Assembly (NCBI GenBank): GCA_007131745.1
Contig: SLPX01000246.1
Location: forward strand, 1-45,797
Origin: Myxococcales bacterium
GTDB lineage: Bacteria > Myxococcota > Polyangia > HGW-17 > SLPX01
DNA length: 45,797 nucleotides
Reading direction: 5' to 3'
The notes beneath the pieces were generated by a model, which did not search any database, was not told the DNA's origin, and worked only from the letters and a program-made list of their open reading frames with translations. A program made the translations under genes and the position numbers. This document shows, piece by piece, positions 7,434-15,336 of this stretch (positions within the stretch are counted from its first letter, which is position 1; each line of letters opens with the position of its first letter).

Positions 7434-8948
7434 TCAGGGTCTTCTTGTCTGTGTGTACTGGCAGCAGGGTTGGAGAGAGGGACAACTGCATCGACCAATC
7501 CGGTCGCAGCATGTTGAAGTTTCAAGATCTTCAGAAGAGCCGCATGTAGAATTCTCAGGGGGCTTGTATGCTAGACACCTGAACAAAAGCCTTTGGCCCG
7601 GGTAGTCGATGATCAATTCGAAGTTTTTCAAAAATTCGTGCCCCACGATTCCATCAATTGAAGGGATTTGTTCCGTTGTTTCAAATCTCAAACCTTCCAA
7701 GAGCTTCGTGTTGTCTGAAACAACGTACGCGGCCAGGGAAGGGTGAGGTGTTTCAGGGTTTCGTTGAGCGTCGTATTCAGCTACCGGAGCGCCGATCTTG
7801 TTGATCCGAAACTCTCCTTCCGTCCATTCCGATTGCGGCAGCCAATGACGCACCCATGCTATGCGTCTTCGCAATGCCAGTTCTCTGCAGGGACTCAAGT
7901 CACCGGAAACGCTGCCCAAAAGAGCCACACGGTTCAATGACACTGCTCGAGCCGTAACCCGTCCTTCCATGAGACTCATCGTGGTGTCGGTTGATGGGTA
8001 GTTTACGGGTGGGTCCTGATTGCTTCCGGCTGCTTCGACAGCAGCGAAAAAGCTTTCACCCAGCACGAGAGGTGTTGTGCCGGTAGAGACAAGGAGCATG
8101 GCGTCCCGGCCGGTGACGGGAATTTTCTCCTCAAGCGTGGACATGGAATAAATGGATTCGGAATCGGGATCCATGTCTTCCGCGGAAAAAGGAGCGGGTT
8201 CAACGCATGCTCCGGCAGTAACCCTGGTAGCACCGAAGCTGATTCTCTTGTTGTTGAAAAGCATCCGCCCTCCGCCGGCAAGGGTGAACTTCATGACAGC
8301 GAATCCGTCCCTGGCCAACTCCCTGTCATTGTCGGAATATTCCTGCATGAATGTTATTGTCGGAAAACGAGACTCAGGATTCCATGGAAGAACGCATTCC
8401 GGATCTGAGCCGTAATGCAGACGAACGGCGTACCGACGCAGGAGATCCCCGCCGAGAATGCCCATGTGTTGACTAAAATTTCCTTCGGGTCCGAGCGGTG
8501 GAATTCCGGTTATTAGAGCGGGAAAGTTTTCGAATATGGCACGTCCCATCACTCTTGAGTCTGATTCACCGTTGCTTCCAGACCTGTTATCAACGACAGC
8601 GAGGTTCATGGACTCCAGAAAGCTGCCGCTCTCCGTGAACCCGTTGCCCATGATTCGTGCATAGGTTGATGCGTCAATGGTTGTAAAGGGATACTCTGTT
8701 CCGATTAACAGGTCCAAAACTTCGTCGCCGGGCGGAGGCGCGGGTCCTGGGTTGATTACCGCAGCCGCGTGCGGCAAGAAACCGCCTTCGGCATCATCGA
8801 TAGCAGCGAGAGGTGTGCAGAATTCGATGACACGGCTGGTAATACCATCTTTTTTGCAGCCGGGTATCAAAAGGGCGGAAACCAGCGCAGCTACAGCCCA
8901 TCCGAAAAAAAGGTCAAAAACCGGTGTATGCTTGAAGTATCCGCTCAT
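7434..8948 (-). CDS. lipoprotein resembling a two-lobed aspartic protease lacking catalytic Asp
   Basis: The 504-residue product starts with a signal peptide and the lipobox IPG-C31. Two halves each resemble a retropepsin/pepsin lobe. The first runs from VLDLLIGTEYPFTTIDAS (about 77-94) to MGILGGDLLRRYAVRLHYG (162-180). The second runs from AMLLVSTGTTPLVLGESFF (283-301) to IDGIVGHEFLKNFELIIDYP (431-450), a typical closing element of retropepsin-like domains. The catalytic Asp-Thr-Gly is not intact in either lobe: the positions read IGTE and STG. I therefore infer a non-catalytic binding protein or a very divergent enzyme. The tail after residue 465 is rich in Cys (nine within about 30 residues). 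No clear ribosome site precedes the ATG at 8948. Confidence 0.55.
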   Translation of the reverse strand: MSGYFKHTPVFDLFFGWAVAALVSALLIPGCKKDGITSRVIEFCTPLAAIDDAEGGFLPHAAAVINPGPAPPPGDEVLDLLIGTEYPFTTIDASTYARIMGNGFTESGSFLESMNLAVVDNRSGSNGESDSRVMGRAIFENFPALITGIPPLGPEGNFSQHMGILGGDLLRRYAVRLHYGSDPECVLPWNPESRFPTITFMQEYSDNDRELARDGFAVMKFTLAGGGRMLFNNKRISFGATRVTAGACVEPAPFSAEDMDPDSESIYSMSTLEEKIPVTGRDAMLLVSTGTTPLVLGESFFAAVEAAGSNQDPPVNYPSTDTTMSLMEGRVTARAVSLNRVALLGSVSGDLSPCRELALRRRIAWVRHWLPQSEWTEGEFRINKIGAPVAEYDAQRNPETPHPSLAAYVVSDNTKLLEGLRFETTEQIPSIDGIVGHEFLKNFELIIDYPGQRLLFRCLAYKPPENSTCGSSEDLETSTCCDRIGRCSCPSLQPCCQYTQTRRP

Positions 8949-8990
8949 AGGTTGATGGTTTTGTAGTATCCCATGATATTTGACTGCATT

Positions 8991-9608
8991 TTATCGCAGT
9001 TTTTCTATTCTGCGTCTCATTGTGTTAAGCAGCGAATCAAAACCGTCTCGGCGCATTATCCGTCCGAAAGACCTCCTGTAGTTGTCCGCGAGACTTACGT
9101 TGTTTGTTATCACGTCGTATACAAGCCAGCTTCCGCCGGTTCGTCTCAACAGGTACTCTATTTCGGTTTCGTCCTTTCTGCCCATTCGCATTCTCTCTAC
9201 TGTTGTCGGAACTCGGGCTGTATCGCCCTTGAGGACGGTTTTTCCGTATATAACCTTGAAGTCCAGATCCCCGCGCAACCGGCGGATATAATTGGATTCT
9301 ATGAGTTCGCGGAAAAGATCGATGAATTCCTTTTTTTGGTCGGGCTGAAGTCGCTCCCAATGACTTGACATCGCAGCCACTCCAAGCGAGTTGAAGTCAA
9401 GAAAGCGGTTTATGACCTTTTTCATCTCATCTTCAAGATTTCCCCCTCGTTTGCCGGTTTTTTCTTTTCTCAACAGCTGGTTGATTTTTTCGTGAGAAGA
9501 CTCCACGACCCTGCGCGGTTTGCCCGCTGTAGCCGGAACGGGGAAGGAAGAGATGAATAAAAAGCACAGAAAGGGAAGAAAAAAGTGATGGAATTTGCGG
9601 AAATACAT
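8991..9608 (-). CDS. mlaC: MlaC-family periplasmic phospholipid-binding protein
   Basis: The protein has 205 residues if started at the ATG at 9608, which has GAAGGTG upstream and begins a signal peptide (YFRKFHHFFLPFLCFLFISS) cleaved near residue 27-30. The mature part matches the MlaC/Ttg2D pattern: DEMKKVINRFLDFNSLGVAAMSSHWERLQPDQKKEFIDLFRELIESNYIRRL is its helical entry region and the second half (IEYLLRR-GGSWLVYDVITNNVSLADNYRRSF) is the characteristic closing part. MlaC carries phospholipids between the outer membrane and the MlaFEDB transporter in the inner membrane to keep the outer leaflet asymmetric. The other mla genes are not in this window. Length is normal for the family. A longer reading frame reaches 9800 but would overlap the upstream gene and bury the signal peptide. 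Confidence 0.85.
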   Translation of the reverse strand: MYFRKFHHFFLPFLCFLFISSFPVPATAGKPRRVVESSHEKINQLLRKEKTGKRGGNLEDEMKKVINRFLDFNSLGVAAMSSHWERLQPDQKKEFIDLFRELIESNYIRRLRGDLDFKVIYGKTVLKGDTARVPTTVERMRMGRKDETEIEYLLRRTGGSWLVYDVITNNVSLADNYRRSFGRIMRRDGFDSLLNTMRRRIEKLR

Positions 9609-9700
9609 AAGCACACCTTCTTTCGCACCGGGTGCTTCAGCGAATAACTGAATCAGAATGTTAAGCAATCTTGAGACAAGGGTAAAGAGTCGAGCTTCAT

Positions 9701-10270
9701 CTAAGGATCGTATTTTGTTTGTTCGAGGCAGAAAGGGCAGGTGATTACGGTGGCGTGCCCGGGAAGAAGCACCGGAAGCTCCCGATCGCACTTGGCGCAA
9801 TTCACCTTGTTGGGAGCAAGACCTTTGCGTTTCTTTTTCTTCTTTTTTTCTTCCGCCTCGACGGTTTCTTGCCGCTTCTCTTCGGCCGGCGCGGGTTCCC
9901 GCTTCGCCTCATCATCAGCGGGTCCATCATCCCCAGCCGGCGCAGGATATTCTTCTTCTTCGGGTTGGGCTTCAACCTCCAAGCTCAGCTCTTCATCCGG
10001 TTCATAAGAACCCGACACAGCACCACCATCAAGTTCATCACCCAACACTCCAGAGGCAGATTTGTTCACTTCCTTTTTGGCCGGGGAGGATTTTGCGCCC
10101 CCGATTTCGCCTGAAGCCGATGATGCTGAAGGATCTGAACCCTTGGAATCCGTTTTAGATTCTTTGCGCACCGCCTCCTCGCGCTCTTCAGTCTCCTGCT
10201 CGACTGCTGAGTGTTCTTGTTCTTCTTTTTCCTTGTCTTTTTTTCCAAATAATTTTCCGAATAACCCCAA
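9701..10270 (-). CDS. acidic/Lys-rich low-complexity protein with C-terminal zinc ribbon
   Basis: This 189-residue protein opens with GLFGKLFGKKDKEKEE, an amphipathic basic start, followed by about 130 residues dominated by Glu, Asp, Pro, Ala and Ser that should be disordered. A run of Lys (EEKKKKKKRKG) precedes a zinc ribbon with Cys158, Cys161, Cys178 and Cys181 (C-x2-C, 16 residues, C-x2-C). I do not recognise a named family. The start is a TTG at 10270, chosen because a perfect AAGGAGGT lies six bases upstream; no ATG is available nearby. It is the first gene of the minus-strand run leading into mlaC and stands divergently to the zinc-ribbon/nqr cluster. A binding or assembly role is possible but not shown. 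Confidence 0.7.
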   Translation of the reverse strand: MGLFGKLFGKKDKEKEEQEHSAVEQETEEREEAVRKESKTDSKGSDPSASSASGEIGGAKSSPAKKEVNKSASGVLGDELDGGAVSGSYEPDEELSLEVEAQPEEEEYPAPAGDDGPADDEAKREPAPAEEKRQETVEAEEKKKKKKRKGLAPNKVNCAKCDRELPVLLPGHATVITCPFCLEQTKYDP

Positions 10271-10416
10271 ACCGGTACCTCCTTAGATGCACTGAACTGA
10301 TATTTATCTCCTATGACTCCCAAAAGAAAGTATTTTTTTCAGATTGTTTGCCATGTTCCTTTCATTCCTCTCATTCCTCGCTACATAACAATGATCACGG
10401 GTTTTTTTCGGATGTA

Positions 10417-10445
10417 TTGCCAAATGCGGAGTTTCCATGTAAAAA
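10417..10445 (+). promoter_or_regulatory. candidate sigma-70 promoter of the zinc-ribbon/nqr cluster
   Basis: TTGCCA at 10417-10422 (five of six consensus bases) and TAAAAA at 10440-10445 (four of six) are separated by exactly 17 bases. Transcription would start near 10452, about 100 bases ahead of the zinc-ribbon gene. The site lies in the 285-base divergent gap and is the best match I see there. It is a motif call only. Confidence 0.35.
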
Positions 10446-10555
10446 CTGGTTCTCCTTTTCTCCCGTCGGCTGAGTGGAAACCCATCGAGCGCAGGGACGG
10501 CGAAGAGGAAATGGAGAGGACATTATTCTGGTAATCAGAAGAATCGGAGTCCGGC

Positions 10556-10969
10556 ATGGAAGAAGCGCCGCTGATAATATGTACGAAGTGCAACAACGTG
10601 ATGGACAGGTCCGAGGTGCGAGGGGTTGAAATAGATGTCTGCTCCGGGTGCGGGGGAATATGGCTGGATCGGGGCGAGTTGATAAAACTCAAGTTAAAGG
10701 CCGGAAAGAGAACGATAAAGAGCCTTCAACCGGACGATGTTGAAGTGCTGAAGGTGCCGCCTACGTCGGGACGTGTGAAATTGCCCTGCCCGGTCTGCGA
10801 TGGGAAGTTGGCGGCCTTGCAAGTTGAAAGAATTGCGGTGGAGATTTGCGAAAAATGCGGCGGATTGTTTTTGGATCACGGGGAATTGGATCCCGTGCTT
10901 ACCGCTTTGGGTGGCGGGGTGGACATGGCTACCCTGGATGCGTTGATCGGATTGGAAAAAGATCGTTGA
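10556..10969 (+). CDS. double zinc-ribbon (zf-TFIIB type) protein
   Basis: The 137-residue protein consists of two copies of the same ribbon. The first has Cys9, Cys12, Cys29 and Cys32 followed by GGIWLDRGEL; the second has Cys78, Cys81, Cys98 and Cys101 followed by GGLFLDHGEL. The CGG-[IL]-[WF]-LD-GEL ending is the signature of the bacterial zf-TFIIB family, small proteins of mostly unknown function. There are no membrane helices. The ATG at 10556 has CGGAG upstream. The gene ends 37 bases before nqrB on the same strand, so it occupies the place where nqrA normally stands and is probably cotranscribed with the nqr genes. It does not resemble NqrA. A role in assembly or regulation of the complex is only a guess from position. 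Confidence 0.8.
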   Translation: MEEAPLIICTKCNNVMDRSEVRGVEIDVCSGCGGIWLDRGELIKLKLKAGKRTIKSLQPDDVEVLKVPPTSGRVKLPCPVCDGKLAALQVERIAVEICEKCGGLFLDHGELDPVLTALGGGVDMATLDALIGLEKDR

Positions 10970-11006
10970 ACAGGGCGTCTTTGAAACGCTGCCTTGGTTG
11001 AACAAA

Positions 11007-12113
11007 ATGGCGAACAAGAGGGAAGAAAAGCCGGTTCGGAAGAAAAAACCTTTTTTTCTGAAGCAGCCCATGATGTTGAAGGTGATCTACGCGCTTGCGC
11101 CGATCTCTCTTGCGGGGGTTTATTTTTTCGGATGGCGGGTTCTGGCCCTGCTCCTGGTTGTGAATGTCGTCGGTTTGTCTGTTGAGTACATCATGGCAAA
11201 AAAGAGGGGGCAGCCGGTGTCGATGGCTGTTTTTGTCACGTGTTGGCTTTTTGCGCTTTCACTGCCGCCGACAGTACCGTTCTGGATGGCGGGAGTCGGA
11301 ATCGTGGTGGGTGTTTTGTTCGGTAAAGAGGTTTTCGGAGGATTCGGGCGCAACTTTGCCAATCCAGCGATAGTCGGGCGCGCTTTTGTATACGTTTGTT
11401 TTCCCCTGGAATTGACGGGCCGTTTCGTGCCTGCTTTCAGGGAATGGCCCGGGGGGTTCGTGCATTGGTCTTTTGAGACCTTGGACAAGCTTCCCGCGTA
11501 CCTGGCTGATACCGGAAAGAGCTTGGTAGACGCTGTGAGTTCTGCAAGCCCGATGATGGCGTTTCGCGACCTTGGGTACACAGCGCCCATAAGCGATCTT
11601 TTTCTGGGTACAATCGGCGGTTCCTTTGACGGGGAGTACGGGATCCAGATACTGACAGCAGGATCCATAGGGGAGGGAAGCGCCGTGCTCATATTGCTTG
11701 CGGGTATTTACTTGCTTGCTACAAAGACCGCGGACTGGAGACTAATGGCGGGTACGATCATCGGCGGCGCGGGAATGGGTTTTCTGCTTTCCGCGCTTGC
11801 AGGTCCCGAGGTTCAACCCGTGCATTTCAGATTCCTGGCCGGAGCGTTTCTCTTCGTGACCGTGTTCATGGTCACCGACCCCGTATCAGCTCCCAAGCGA
11901 AAAACCGCCAAGCTTGTCTACGGTGGTTTCATCGGCGTGATGATCATGATTCTTTCTTGGAAAAGCCAGTTCGTTGCAGCCGCGAGTTTTGCTATTCTAT
12001 TGGGAAATATCGTCAGTCCACTGTTGGATACGGCCGATAAAAGCTGGGCGGGAAAAATGAAGGAGTTGAAAGCGCGCAAAGAGGAGAAAAATGAAAAGGC
12101 GGGAGAGTCGTGA
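11007..12113 (+). CDS. nqrB: Na+-translocating NADH:quinone oxidoreductase subunit B
   Basis: NqrB is the large membrane subunit that holds covalent FMN and riboflavin and forms the sodium path. The product has about 368 residues and about ten helices. GGFGRNFANPAIVGRAF is the NqrB form of this conserved loop; the GRAF ending separates it from RnfD. The covalent-flavin site reads DAVSSAS at 11529-11549. The family usually has S-G-A-T here, so both the Gly and the acceptor Thr differ, and a Ser would take the flavin. The start is uncertain: an ATG at 11007 or a TTG at 10998, neither with a clear ribosome site, which suggests translational coupling to the zinc-ribbon gene. The stop overlaps the nqrC start (GTGA). 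At about 370 residues it is somewhat shorter than the roughly 410 of well-known homologues. Confidence 0.92.
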   Translation: MANKREEKPVRKKKPFFLKQPMMLKVIYALAPISLAGVYFFGWRVLALLLVVNVVGLSVEYIMAKKRGQPVSMAVFVTCWLFALSLPPTVPFWMAGVGIVVGVLFGKEVFGGFGRNFANPAIVGRAFVYVCFPLELTGRFVPAFREWPGGFVHWSFETLDKLPAYLADTGKSLVDAVSSASPMMAFRDLGYTAPISDLFLGTIGGSFDGEYGIQILTAGSIGEGSAVLILLAGIYLLATKTADWRLMAGTIIGGAGMGFLLSALAGPEVQPVHFRFLAGAFLFVTVFMVTDPVSAPKRKTAKLVYGGFIGVMIMILSWKSQFVAAASFAILLGNIVSPLLDTADKSWAGKMKELKARKEEKNEKAGES

Positions 12114-12856
12114 GAGTTGATACTAAAAATCCTGTCTACGTCATTTGTTTTGTCGCCGCGGTCAGCCTGGTTTTTACGGCAGGCATAACAGTGCTTCAGA
12201 TCGCAACCGCCGCCCGAGTGGAGCGAAACGAGAACATGAGACGTTACCGCGCTCTTGCCGGGTTATTTGCGCCCTCTTGGGGTGTGCGAGATATTTCCGA
12301 CCTTTCGGATGAAGAGGTTGTAAGGCTTGTGGACGAGCGCGTGGATTCTTCTTACGTGCTTGTCGATGGTTCGCAAAAGCCTCCGGTGGAACTGCGGTTG
12401 CACCGGGCTTATGCAACAGGAAAAAGGGAGAAAGAGGTCGGCATTGCATTTCCGTTTGTGGGCAACGGGTTTTGGGCGCCCATACACGGCTATATCGCGA
12501 TGGATCCTGAAAGAAAGATTTCTCTTGGCATTGTTTTCACGGATCAGAAGGAAACTCCGGGGTTGGGCGCCAGGATAACTGAGAGGTTTTTCACCGATCA
12601 GTTTGCAAAGATCGAGCGGGAGAAAAAGGGGGACGAACCCTTGAGAGTCGGACCTCCTGAAAGCGAGGGAGCGGTTTTCCTTTATATCGGCAAGGGTGAA
12701 CCTTCCGGCCCGAACGATCCAAGGTATGCCCGGTCCGTGGACGCTGTGACCGGGGCGACACAGACATCCATGGCCTTGGAAAGATTTCTGAATGAGAGCT
12801 TGCGGAGGTTTCACAAGGCCTTTGATTCGGGAGAGATTGTAAAGAAGGATAAATAA
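12110..12856 (+). CDS. nqrC: Na+-translocating NADH:quinone oxidoreductase subunit C
   Basis: The 248-residue subunit has one N-terminal membrane helix (about 9-32) and a periplasmic FMN-binding domain. The flavinylation motif DAVTGAT at 211-217 is intact, so Thr217 should carry FMN through a phosphodiester bond. Attachment needs an ApbE flavin transferase, which is not in this window. KETPGLGARIT at about 147-157 is the second conserved FMN-domain stretch. Translation starts at a GTG that overlaps the nqrB stop codon, a sign of tight coupling. NqrC passes electrons from the 2Fe-2S centre of NqrD/E to the FMN of NqrB. Confidence 0.93.
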   Translation: MRVDTKNPVYVICFVAAVSLVFTAGITVLQIATAARVERNENMRRYRALAGLFAPSWGVRDISDLSDEEVVRLVDERVDSSYVLVDGSQKPPVELRLHRAYATGKREKEVGIAFPFVGNGFWAPIHGYIAMDPERKISLGIVFTDQKETPGLGARITERFFTDQFAKIEREKKGDEPLRVGPPESEGAVFLYIGKGEPSGPNDPRYARSVDAVTGATQTSMALERFLNESLRRFHKAFDSGEIVKKDK

Positions 12857-12909
12857 AAGCAATTGTTTTGCGGATAACGGTTTTATCGGGTTAAGAGAGG
12901 AATGCAGAC

Positions 12910-13569
12910 GTGCCGGCACAAGGCGGAAACATCACCGGAACCCAGGCTTTTCTGAAACAGCTCTGGGAAGAAAACCCCATTTTCAGGCAGGTGCTGGGAA
13001 TATGTTCCGCGCTTGCGGTTACAAACCTGATGTTTAACACCTTGTTGATGTGTATCGGGTTGATATGGGCGGTGACCTTATCCGGGCTCACCATCAGCTT
13101 GTTGAGGGATTACATCCCGTCGCGTGTCCGGATGATGGTCCAGGTTTTGATAATCGCGGTCTACGTTATCATGGTCGACATTGCATTGCGCGCGTACTAC
13201 CCCGAAATTCACAGGGTCATCGGACCTTACGTCGGATTGATCATAACCAATTGTATAGTCATGGGAAGGCTGGAGGCGTTTTCATCCAAAAATCCGGTCT
13301 GGCCCTCTGTCTGCGATGCAGTCGGCGCGGGGCTGGGTTATTCCCTGATTCTGATGTCGGTGGCCCTGGTGAGGGAGAGCATGGGGTTCGGAACCGTTTT
13401 CGGTTACGCTCTTCCCGCGCTCGACTTGTGGTGGCATAGCTGGACCATAATGGTGATGCCTTCGGGAGCGTTTTTTGTCCTGGCCGTGGCCGTGTGGGTA
13501 GCAAGGGGATATGCATTGAAGAGAGAGACGGCTGCTGCGACCGGAGCAGAAGGAGGAGGAGGAAAATGA
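12910..13569 (+). CDS. nqrD: Na+-translocating NADH:quinone oxidoreductase subunit D
   Basis: This 219-residue integral membrane protein has about six helices. The two Cys that help bind the intramembrane 2Fe-2S cluster of NqrD/NqrE are present: Cys32 in GICSALAVTN and Cys115 in ITNCIVMGR. The C-terminal half keeps the family stretch WPSVCDAVGAGLGY. The only in-frame start is a GTG at 12910; AGAGAGGA lies about ten bases upstream. The gap of 53 bases after nqrC is the largest inside the cluster. The last bases overlap the start of nqrE (ATGA). Confidence 0.92.
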   Translation: MPAQGGNITGTQAFLKQLWEENPIFRQVLGICSALAVTNLMFNTLLMCIGLIWAVTLSGLTISLLRDYIPSRVRMMVQVLIIAVYVIMVDIALRAYYPEIHRVIGPYVGLIITNCIVMGRLEAFSSKNPVWPSVCDAVGAGLGYSLILMSVALVRESMGFGTVFGYALPALDLWWHSWTIMVMPSGAFFVLAVAVWVARGYALKRETAAATGAEGGGGK

Positions 13570-14198
13570 GCGGAGCCGAAACCGGGACGATTACAACGGG
13601 ATACCTTTTCCTGCTTCTGCTGTCCGCGGCTTTTACGGACAACATCCTCTTGACGCGCTTTTTGGGGATGTGTCCATTCCTATCGGTGAGCAAGCAACTC
13701 AAATCAGCAGCCGGCCTTGGCGCGGCCGTTGTTTTTGTCACAACGTTTACATCCGGGATCAACGCGGCCCTGTACCATTATGCCCTTGTGCCGGCCAATG
13801 AGCACTATGGGGTTCCGCTTGGTTTGCAATACATCCTTTTTATCGTGGTGATTGCCGCGTTCGTGCAACTCATGGAAATGATCATAGAGAGGGTGAGCCT
13901 CACTCTCTACAACTCGCTGGGGATATTTCTTCCCCTTATCACTGTGAATTGCGCAATCCTGGGAACGAGTCTTTTTCTCGTTAACCTTGAACTCGGAGTC
14001 ATGGATGGGATGGTTTTCGGGTTGGGTTCCGGGCTTGGTTGGACCGCTGCCATAATAGCGATGGCGGGAATAAGAGAAAAACTGAAGAACGCGAAGATCC
14101 CCGCTGGTCTTGAAGGACCGGGCATCAGCCTGATCATTACCGGCATCATGGCGCTGGCGTTTGTAGGGTTCAGCGGCATGGTGCAGTTGGGAAAGTAA
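13566..14198 (+). CDS. nqrE: Na+-translocating NADH:quinone oxidoreductase subunit E
   Basis: NqrE is the inverted-topology partner of NqrD. The 210-residue protein starts at the ATG at 13566, which overlaps the nqrD stop and has a GGAGGAGGA stretch just upstream. Cys36 in LGMCPFLSVS and Cys129 in VNCAILG are the two cluster ligands, and DNILLTRFLG at 25-34 is typical of the family. Six helices are expected. A longer frame reaching back to 13494 would add an Arg-rich, non-membrane stretch inside nqrD and is rejected. Confidence 0.93.
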   Translation: MSGAETGTITTGYLFLLLLSAAFTDNILLTRFLGMCPFLSVSKQLKSAAGLGAAVVFVTTFTSGINAALYHYALVPANEHYGVPLGLQYILFIVVIAAFVQLMEMIIERVSLTLYNSLGIFLPLITVNCAILGTSLFLVNLELGVMDGMVFGLGSGLGWTAAIIAMAGIREKLKNAKIPAGLEGPGISLIITGIMALAFVGFSGMVQLGK

Positions 14199-14201
14199 AT
14201 C

Positions 14202-15308
14202 GTGACTACGGTACTGGTGGCTTCGGCTCTTATTGGTTTTGTTTCCCTGGTTTCAGCCGTCTTTCTGCTCATTGCAGAGAGGAAGCTCTTAAACTACGGG
14301 ATTTGCAAGCTGGACATCAATGACGGAGAAAAATTGTTGGAGGTCGAGGGTGGCGACACGTTGTTAAACGGGCTGCGTTCCCAAAACATTTTCATCCCCT
14401 CGGCGTGCGGTGGAAGAGGAACCTGTGCATACTGCAAGGTGAAGATCCTCGAGGGAGGAGGACCCCTCCTTCCGACCGAGGAGCCGTTGCTGGAACCGGC
14501 AGAAATCAAGGATGACATCAGGATTTCATGCCAGTGCAAGATACGCAACAACATGAAAATTGCGATTCCCGCCGAGCTTCTTTCGGTCAAGGAATATAGG
14601 GGGAAAGTCCAGTCAATGCTGGATCTGACTCATGACATAAAACTGGTCAGGATAAAGCTGATTGACCCATCCCTGATTGAATTCACTCCGGGGCAGTACG
14701 TGCAGTTGAAAGCCCCCCCATACAAGGGTGTAACTGAAACCGTCTACCGGGCGTACAGTATTGCATCTTCTCCCAATGAGAAAAACGCGCTGGAATTGAT
14801 CATCCGTAAGGTGCCTGACGGCATTTGTACGACCTATGTGTTCGAGCATTTGAAAGAGGGTGATGAAGTTTTTCTGAATGGGCCCTATGGTGATTTCCGG
14901 TTGAGCGATGAAACCGAAAGGGAAATGGTCTGGATTGCCGGCGGATCCGGAATGGCGCCTTTTTGGTCGATGCTCCGCTACATGGACGAAGAGGGGATTT
15001 CGAGGAAATGCACATATTTTTTCGGAGCCGTGGAAATAAAGGACATGTTTTACCTGGAAGAATTGGCAACCATGGCGAAAAAACACGATTGGTTCACTTT
15101 CATGCCGGCTCTTTCGGGAGCGGATCCCGGCCCGGATTGGCAGGGAGAGCAGGGTCTGATAACCGAAGTCGTGGCGAAACACATCGGTGACGGCGGGGAA
15201 AAGGAAGGGTATCTTTGCGGCAGTCCCGGAATGATCGACGCATCGATAGCAGTCCTGACGGAGCACGGTGTTTCCAATGACAGGATCTACTATGACAAGT
15301 TCGCGTAG
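14202..15308 (+). CDS. nqrF: Na+-translocating NADH:quinone oxidoreductase subunit F
   Basis: NqrF is the NADH-oxidising entry subunit. The 368-residue product has one N-terminal membrane helix (about 4-24), then a plant-type 2Fe-2S ferredoxin domain with Cys69, Cys75, Cys78 and Cys110, then an FAD domain with RAYSIAS at 183-189, and an NADH-binding domain with GGSGMAPFWSMLR and a C-terminal YLCGSPGMID. All cofactor residues are in place. It starts with GTG at 14202, three bases after the nqrE stop. The protein is about 40 residues shorter than the Vibrio form, mainly in the loops. It ends the recognisable nqr genes. Confidence 0.94.
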   Translation: MTTVLVASALIGFVSLVSAVFLLIAERKLLNYGICKLDINDGEKLLEVEGGDTLLNGLRSQNIFIPSACGGRGTCAYCKVKILEGGGPLLPTEEPLLEPAEIKDDIRISCQCKIRNNMKIAIPAELLSVKEYRGKVQSMLDLTHDIKLVRIKLIDPSLIEFTPGQYVQLKAPPYKGVTETVYRAYSIASSPNEKNALELIIRKVPDGICTTYVFEHLKEGDEVFLNGPYGDFRLSDETEREMVWIAGGSGMAPFWSMLRYMDEEGISRKCTYFFGAVEIKDMFYLEELATMAKKHDWFTFMPALSGADPGPDWQGEQGLITEVVAKHIGDGGEKEGYLCGSPGMIDASIAVLTEHGVSNDRIYYDKFA

Positions 15309-15336
15309 CTCAATCGACCGATGGTGAGGTAGTGAC

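Noticed and set aside
10998..11006. TTG at 10998 as the nqrB start.
   Set aside because: It lacks a ribosome site just as the ATG at 11007 does, and the ATG is the simpler choice; the difference is three residues.
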